A stretch of DNA of 6,348 bases from Nevskiaceae bacterium (GTDB lineage: Bacteria; Pseudomonadota; Gammaproteobacteria; Steroidobacterales; Steroidobacteraceae), in assembly GCA_031277355.1 (NCBI GenBank), contig JAITMN010000237.1, positions 1-6,348 of the forward strand. The letters are read 5' to 3'. Shown here one piece after another: positions 1-3,695 of the stretch. The notes below the pieces were generated by a model. The model did no database searches. It was not told where the DNA came from and saw only the letters and a list, made by a program, of their open reading frames with translations. The number at the start of each line of letters is the position of its first letter. The stretch's first letter is position 1. The translations under genes and the position numbers were made by a program.

Positions 1-39
1 ATGCAGCCGGCGCAGGCGAGGGTGCCCGATGCAGCATGA
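1..39 (+). CDS. 3' end of an upstream gene (possibly DUF692/BufB), partial
   Basis: Reading frame 1 is open from the window edge to a TGA at 37-39 and encodes the tail QPAQARVPDAA after the first codon. Its third codon positions are mostly G or C, as in the neighbouring genes. The stop would overlap the start of the next gene (ATG at 29) by 11 bases, which is typical of a tight operon. In bufferin/Hvf operons the gene just before bufC encodes a DUF692 enzyme, so position suggests bufB, but 12 residues carry no recognisable motif. A competing reading in frame 3 ends at TGA 45-47 and cannot be excluded. The identity rests on context only. Confidence 0.35.
   Translation: MQPAQARVPDAA
18..22 (+). 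promoter_or_regulatory. Ribosome binding site for the DUF2063 gene
   Basis: GAGGG lies six bases before the ATG at 29. The next in-frame ATG, at 44, has no purine-rich Shine-Dalgarno sequence at a suitable distance. This favours 29 as the start and implies that ribosomes load while the upstream gene is still being read. Confidence 0.5.
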
Positions 40-808
40 AGCGATGACGCGGCATGAGGACCTCAGCGCCTTCGCCGCCGCATTGCGCGATCCGCAGGCC
101 GCCGTGCCCGAAGGGTTGCTCGCGCCGGAAGGCGTGCCGGTGGCCGATCGGTTTGCGGTGTATCGCAACAATGTTTACGTCAGTCTGATCGACGCGCTGG
201 CCGAACGTCATCCGGTGGTGCAGGCGCTGGTGGGCGAGGATTTTTTTCGCGCGATGGCCCGTGCGTATGTGCGGCAACAGCGTCCGCGTGAGGCGAGTCT
301 GCTGCAATTTGGCGATACGTTTCCCGCGTTCATCGAAGCCTTTGCGCCGGCTGGCGAAGTGCCTTATCTGGCCGACGTGGCGGCGCTTGAGAATCTGTGG
401 CAGCAAAGTTGGGGCGCAGCCGATGCGCCGGCGCTTTCGTTGCAGGCGCTTGCGGGGTTGTCGCCGGAGCAAATGCTGACGATGCGTTTTTGCGCGCATC
501 CTGCCACGCGGTTGCTGCGTTCGCGGTGGCCGGTGGGCGGCATCTGGCAGTGTCATCAGCAGCCCGAACCGCATCTGGGCGATTTGAACTGGGAGGGGCA
601 GAACGTGTTGCTCACACGTCCCGACGCAGACATTCATCTGCTGATGATTCCGAATGGCGTTGCTGCGCTGGCGGCGTCGCTGATGAGCGGCGCGCGGCTG
701 GAATCAGCGGTGGTCGAAGCCTTTGCTGAAGAAGCTGATCTGGACGTTGGCGGGGCGCTGCGCATGCTGATCGAAGCCGGGTTCGCCAGCGAGGTGGCTG
801 CGCAATGA
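29..808 (+). CDS. bufC: DUF2063 protein, HvfC/BufC type (bufferin maturation partner)
   Basis: This 259-residue protein has the two-part layout of the DUF2063 (HvfC/BufC) family. The N-terminal helical domain, about residues 11-128, carries the family signature: RFAVYRNNVYVSLIDAL (41-57), HPVVQALVGEDFF (61-73) and PYLADVAALE (112-121). The C-terminal half (about 150-255) has the family pattern HPATRLLRSRWPVGGIW (157-173) followed by a winged-helix-like fold. No signal peptide or membrane segment is visible, so it should be cytoplasmic. In described systems this protein partners a DUF692 multinuclear iron enzyme that modifies cysteines in a small copper-binding peptide (bufferin). An older proposal, based on a Neisseria structure, is DNA binding. 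The gene overlaps its upstream neighbour by 11 bases and the DoxX gene by 4 (ATGA), so the three are probably cotranscribed. The family call is firm. The bufferin role is inferred because the precursor is outside the window. Confidence 0.88.
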   Translation: MQHEAMTRHEDLSAFAAALRDPQAAVPEGLLAPEGVPVADRFAVYRNNVYVSLIDALAERHPVVQALVGEDFFRAMARAYVRQQRPREASLLQFGDTFPAFIEAFAPAGEVPYLADVAALENLWQQSWGAADAPALSLQALAGLSPEQMLTMRFCAHPATRLLRSRWPVGGIWQCHQQPEPHLGDLNWEGQNVLLTRPDADIHLLMIPNGVAALAASLMSGARLESAVVEAFAEEADLDVGGALRMLIEAGFASEVAAQ

Positions 809-1260
809 AAGCGATGATCGCGATGACGAAGAGACTCGCGCCGTTGACGCAACTGGCGCTGCGCTTTGCGCTCGCGACGCCGTTCTATCGCTCAGGGCTC
901 AACAAGTGGGAGTCCTTCGGTCATCTTTCAGACACCACCGAATATCTGTTCCGCGAGGAATTTCGCCTGCATCTGTTCGGGCAACTCGTGCCGTATCCGA
1001 TGCCGGGTGTGTTTGCGTGGGTGTCGGCGATAGTGGAAATACTGCTGCCGATATTGCTGGTGCTGGGATTGGGCACGCGCTGGGCTGCGCTGGCGTTGCT
1101 CGCGATGACCGCGATGATTCAAATCACCGTGCCCGATGGCTGGGCGAATTTTCATCTGGCGTGGGCGGCGATGGCGCTGGCGTTGATGACATACGGCGCG
1201 GGGCCGTTGTCGCTGGACTATTGGCTGTTCGAGCGGCGCAGCGCCGCGCGCAATTGTTGA
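805..1260 (+). CDS. DoxX family integral membrane protein (HvfX-like)
   Basis: This 151-residue protein has four hydrophobic segments at about residues 14-31, 66-90, 92-109 and 116-133, the usual DoxX topology and length. Family features include an ALRFALATPFYRSGLNKW stretch in helix 1 (18-35), SAIVEILLPILLVLGLGTR (74-92) with its conserved Glu-Pro turn, and a third helix ending in QITVPD. The ATG overlaps the bufC stop (ATGA at 805-808). GAGGTGG at 791-797 sits seven bases upstream, supporting this start over ATGs at 814 and 823. DoxX proteins are a common last gene of buf/hvf operons. Their role there is unclear, with membrane redox or quinone-linked functions proposed. The last 13 or so codons lie antisense to the end of the glycosylase gene; the charged tail after helix 4 (FERRSAARNC) is the part encoded there. 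The family assignment is secure. The exact function is not known. Confidence 0.88.
   Translation: MKAMIAMTKRLAPLTQLALRFALATPFYRSGLNKWESFGHLSDTTEYLFREEFRLHLFGQLVPYPMPGVFAWVSAIVEILLPILLVLGLGTRWAALALLAMTAMIQITVPDGWANFHLAWAAMALALMTYGAGPLSLDYWLFERRSAARNC
1218..1260. other. Tail-to-tail overlap of two coding regions
   Basis: The DoxX gene (+) ends with TGA at 1258-1260 and the glycosylase gene (-) ends with TAG at 1220-1218, so 43 bases encode both C-terminal tails. On the + strand they encode the region after the fourth membrane helix. On the - strand they encode the basic Arg/Ser-rich end RAALRRSNSQ. Both tails lie beyond the recognisable domains, which suggests that one gene lost its original stop and read on into the other. 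Confidence 0.8.
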
Positions 1261-1859
1261 CGAAACTGCGTCGCGCCGCCCATTGACGGATGCCGTAGCG
1301 CGGTGGCGGCAACGCCGAGTTGTTCGAGCGCGAATTGCGCCTGCCGTCCCACTGCCAACACCTGCGCTTCAGGGAACAGCGCCAGCGCAGCGCTGAGCAG
1401 CGGCAATCCCGCAGCGCGTTCGGCGGGCGTGGGCGTGCGATTCGTGTGCGGATTGCCCGGCCGATGCGGATGCCAGGCAAAGGCGTTCCACAGCACCGTT
1501 TGATCGGCGATGCCCAGATCGTGCAGCGTGCCCCAGACCGTTGTTGCCGACGGCTCGCTCCACGGGCGCGGGCGTGAACTCAGGCGCGCGGCCTGAGTCG
1601 TCACACGCGGAATGTCGCCTTCCAGAATCAGACGTTCACTGGTGAACGGGATGCCGGAAACCTTGCAGCCCTGATAGCCCGATGCCTCGCCGATCAGCAC
1701 GAATCGGGCGCGAATGTTCAGGTGCGCCGTGAGCCGCGCCACGCGCTCGGCAGGAGCGTTGGCGGGCAGATCGGTGGAGGGGTCCACGTCGCGCCAGGGA
1801 TTGAAGGTGTGCGGCGGGGAGGGGGCCTGCAATGCGCGCAGGAATGGGCGGAGGTTCAT
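1218..1859 (-). CDS. Uracil-DNA glycosylase superfamily protein
   Basis: The start chosen, ATG at 1859, gives 213 residues beginning MNLRPFLRAL. Motifs in order are NPWRDVDP (20-27), LIGEASGYQGCKVSGIPFTSE (55-75) as the uracil-pocket loop, WNAFAWHPH (124-132) in the central strand, and RHPSMGGA (189-196) as the DNA-intercalation or catalytic-histidine loop. This order and spacing fit the UDG superfamily, whose members remove uracil or related bases from DNA in base-excision repair. There is only one cysteine (C65), so the 4Fe-4S cluster of family 4 and 5 enzymes cannot form. The KRRIH loop of UdgX is also absent. An upstream ATG at 1910 would add 17 residues (MYSSARGL...) that look unlike the family and would bury the likely promoter, so it is disfavoured. 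No clear Shine-Dalgarno sequence precedes 1859. The superfamily call is strong; substrate range and subfamily are unresolved. Confidence 0.82.
   Translation of the reverse strand: MNLRPFLRALQAPSPPHTFNPWRDVDPSTDLPANAPAERVARLTAHLNIRARFVLIGEASGYQGCKVSGIPFTSERLILEGDIPRVTTQAARLSSRPRPWSEPSATTVWGTLHDLGIADQTVLWNAFAWHPHRPGNPHTNRTPTPAERAAGLPLLSAALALFPEAQVLAVGRQAQFALEQLGVAATALRHPSMGGATQFRQQLRAALRRSNSQ
1233..1247. repeat. GC-rich perfect palindrome in the convergent overlap
   Basis: GCGGCGC-A-GCGCCGC is a perfect inverted repeat that could fold on either RNA strand as a six-base-pair all-GC stem with a three-base loop. It lies exactly where transcription of the two convergent genes should end. No T-run follows on either side, so it does not meet the usual definition of an intrinsic terminator. 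In GC-rich coding DNA such a short palindrome can also occur by chance. Confidence 0.4.
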
Positions 1860-1865
1860 CGGGCC

Positions 1866-1871
1866 ATTGTA
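1866..1871 (-). promoter_or_regulatory. Probable -10 element for the glycosylase gene
   Basis: Read on the - strand this is TACAAT (5 of 6 to consensus), with exactly six bases between it and the ATG at 1859. A start of transcription about seven bases downstream would fall on or next to the start codon. This would give a leaderless mRNA and matches the lack of a Shine-Dalgarno sequence. No convincing -35 hexamer is seen. Confidence 0.4.
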
Positions 1872-1905
1872 CGGCGTTGCGTTCCGCAGGCCGCGCGCTG
1901 ACGAG

Positions 1906-1911
1906 TACAAT
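1906..1911 (+). promoter_or_regulatory. Probable -10 element for tamA-tamB
   Basis: TACAAT lies eleven bases before the tamA ATG at 1923. Transcription would begin near 1917-1919, leaving a leader of only about four to six bases. The best -35 candidate at standard spacing, TTCCGC at 1882-1887, is poor. The site mirrors the one on the other strand. Confidence 0.4.
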
Positions 1912-1917
1912 AGGCGG
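1912..1917 (+). promoter_or_regulatory. Shine-Dalgarno-like AGGCGG before tamA
   Basis: AGGCGG stands five bases before the ATG at 1923 and supports this start. It directly abuts the TACAAT at 1906-1911. If that hexamer is the active -10, most of this site would lie upstream of the transcript start. It can only work if transcription begins further upstream. Confidence 0.4.
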
Positions 1918-1922
1918 TTGCC

Positions 1923-3695
1923 ATGTCAGGACGATTGCAGCACTTCCAGGGAGGGAAATTTCGCGTCATTGCGCGGACGGGCTGGGCTGCGCTGCTGTGT
2001 TGCCTTGCTCCGGCCGTTTGGGGCGCGGAAGTGAGCATCACCATCGAGGGTTTGAGCGATGAACTGACGCAGGCAGTGCGTGCCGGTCTTTCATTGCAGC
2101 AGTACGTTGACCGCGATGTGACCGCCGCGCAGGTGCGGCGTCTGTTCGCCACTGCGCCGAATGAAGCGCATGCGGCGCTGGAACCCTACGGCTACTACAA
2201 CGCCACCGCGACGGGCGAATTGCGCACGACGGACAAGGGCTTTGAAGCTGTGTTGCGTGTCGCGGCGGGTGATCCGGTGCTGGTGCGTTCAAGCAGTGTG
2301 CGAGTGGATGGCGAGGGCGCGCAGCAAGGCGCGGTGGAACGCGCGCTGGGTGATTTCAAGCCGACCGAAGGCGAGGTGCTCGATCATGGTGTGTATGAGT
2401 CGAGCAAGCAGGCGGTGGAATCGGCGCTGCTCAGCCGTGGCTTCATGCGTTTGCAGCTTCTCACGCATCGCGTGGAGGTGACGCGCGCGGCCAATACCGC
2501 CGATATCGACGTGCTCTGGGATAGCGGCCCGCGCATGAAGCTGGGTGAGGTGAGCTTTTCGGATGCACAGTTTCCGCAGCAATTTCTCGAACGCTACATT
2601 CCCTGGCAGCGCGGTGATTATTACTCGCCGGACGAATTGCTCAGGTTGCAACAGCGGTTGACCGATGCGGACTATTTCGCCGCAGTGATCGTGCAGCCGG
2701 ATGTGGAACAGGCCGGTGATGACCTTGAAATTCCGGTGAATGTGACGTTGACGCCGGCCAAGCGCACTGTCTATACGGCGGGCGCGTATGTCAGCACCGA
2801 CAGCGGTCCGGGTGTGAGAGCGGGGATGCAGCGGCGCTGGATGAACAAGCGGGGCCACAAATTCCAGGCCGATGCTGATGTGGCGCAGCGTCGCACGGCG
2901 TTGTCGCTGGGTTATCGGATTCCGCTGCCCGGTCCGGATGATCGCAGTTTCAACTTCGGTTATGCGCACCGCGATGAGCAGACCACCACCAGCAATTCGC
3001 GCAACGATCGCATCGCGTTCAACGAGACGCGACAGTGGCATGGTTTCACGCGCACGCTGGGCGGTGTGTATCTGTCGGGAAATTTCAAGGTGGGTAGCGA
3101 AGCGCATTATTCGAATCTGCTTTATGCCGAGGGCACGCTGATGCGCAAGCAGGGCGCGGAGTCGTTCACGCCCCGGCGCGGCTGGTCCGCCGGGCTGACT
3201 GTGCGCGCGGGTTCTCAGGGTTTGCTGTCGGACACCGACTTCACTCAGGTGCAACTGGATGGCAAGTACATCACCACCATCGCGCCGCGTCAGCGTGTGT
3301 TGCTGCGCGGTACGCTGGGCGCGATGGCCGTGGGTGACTTCAATCAGTTGACGCCGGAACTGCGGTTCTTCGCCGGTGGTGATCGTTCGATTCGCGGCTT
3401 TGGTTATCAGGAATTGGGTTCGACCAATGCGCAGGGCGATGTGATCGGCGGCACTTATCTGGCTGTGGGCAGCGCTGAATACGAGCGTTTCTTTTCCGAG
3501 AAATGGGGCGGCGCCGTGTTCGCCGATGGCGGCGATGCGTTTCGCAGCAGTGGATTCAGCATGAATGTTGGCGCTGGCGTTGGTGTGCGCTGGCGTTCAC
3601 CGGTGGGCATGGTGCGTTTGGATGTTGCCAAGCCCGTGGTGAGCAATCTTTCCGATTCCTTGCAGTTTCATATTTCGATAGGGCCGGACCTGTGA
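1923..3695 (+). CDS. tamA: TamA, outer-membrane translocation and assembly module protein (Omp85 family)
   Basis: This 590-residue protein matches the length and layout of TamA (577 residues in E. coli). A signal peptide has a hydrophobic core at WAALLCCLAPAV (21-32) and a likely cut after G34 (V32-W33-G34). Three POTRA domains follow at about 36-116, 118-197 and 205-278. The last has the pattern KLGEVSFSD (206-214) and ends in a two-strand finish before the barrel. A 16-strand beta barrel of the bacterial surface antigen type occupies about 282-590. The Omp85 lid-lock motif is present as FAGGDRSIRGFGYQELGS (483-500). The final strand, LQFHISIGPDL, is typical of the family. TamA works with TamB in outer-membrane assembly. 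tamB follows with a 4-base overlap, so the two are cotranscribed. The N-terminal region ahead of the signal core is rather long (about 20 residues), and the sequence AGGGAGGG lies inside it. Identity as TamA rather than BamA rests on three rather than five POTRA domains and on the tamB neighbour. Confidence 0.94.
   Translation: MSGRLQHFQGGKFRVIARTGWAALLCCLAPAVWGAEVSITIEGLSDELTQAVRAGLSLQQYVDRDVTAAQVRRLFATAPNEAHAALEPYGYYNATATGELRTTDKGFEAVLRVAAGDPVLVRSSSVRVDGEGAQQGAVERALGDFKPTEGEVLDHGVYESSKQAVESALLSRGFMRLQLLTHRVEVTRAANTADIDVLWDSGPRMKLGEVSFSDAQFPQQFLERYIPWQRGDYYSPDELLRLQQRLTDADYFAAVIVQPDVEQAGDDLEIPVNVTLTPAKRTVYTAGAYVSTDSGPGVRAGMQRRWMNKRGHKFQADADVAQRRTALSLGYRIPLPGPDDRSFNFGYAHRDEQTTTSNSRNDRIAFNETRQWHGFTRTLGGVYLSGNFKVGSEAHYSNLLYAEGTLMRKQGAESFTPRRGWSAGLTVRAGSQGLLSDTDFTQVQLDGKYITTIAPRQRVLLRGTLGAMAVGDFNQLTPELRFFAGGDRSIRGFGYQELGSTNAQGDVIGGTYLAVGSAEYERFFSEKWGGAVFADGGDAFRSSGFSMNVGAGVGVRWRSPVGMVRLDVAKPVVSNLSDSLQFHISIGPDL

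Larger units (their letters stand above)
1866..1911. repeat. Inverted repeat ATTGTAC / GTACAAT in the divergent spacer
   Basis: ATTGTAC at 1866-1872 and GTACAAT at 1905-1911 are perfect reverse complements separated by 32 bases, with centres 39 bases apart. Allowing one bulged base, the match extends outward by GCC/GGC. The arms may simply be the -10 elements of two divergent promoters, or half-sites of an operator serving both genes. Confidence 0.55.

Noticed and set aside
397..729. A 110-codon + strand open frame inside the DUF2063 gene
   Set aside because: It is an out-of-frame shadow of a gene whose own product has clear family motifs.
906..1286. A 126-codon + strand open frame overlapping the DoxX gene
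   Set aside because: It is a shifted frame of the DoxX gene with a low-complexity Gly/Ala/Arg product and no ribosome site of its own.
1860..1910. N-terminal extension of the glycosylase from ATG 1910
   Set aside because: The added residues look unlike the family, no ribosome site precedes the ATG, and it would place the likely promoter inside the gene.
2289..3254. A 321-codon open frame on the - strand inside tamA
   Set aside because: It is antisense to the POTRA and barrel regions, has biased composition and shows no family motif. It is explained by codon bias in tamA.
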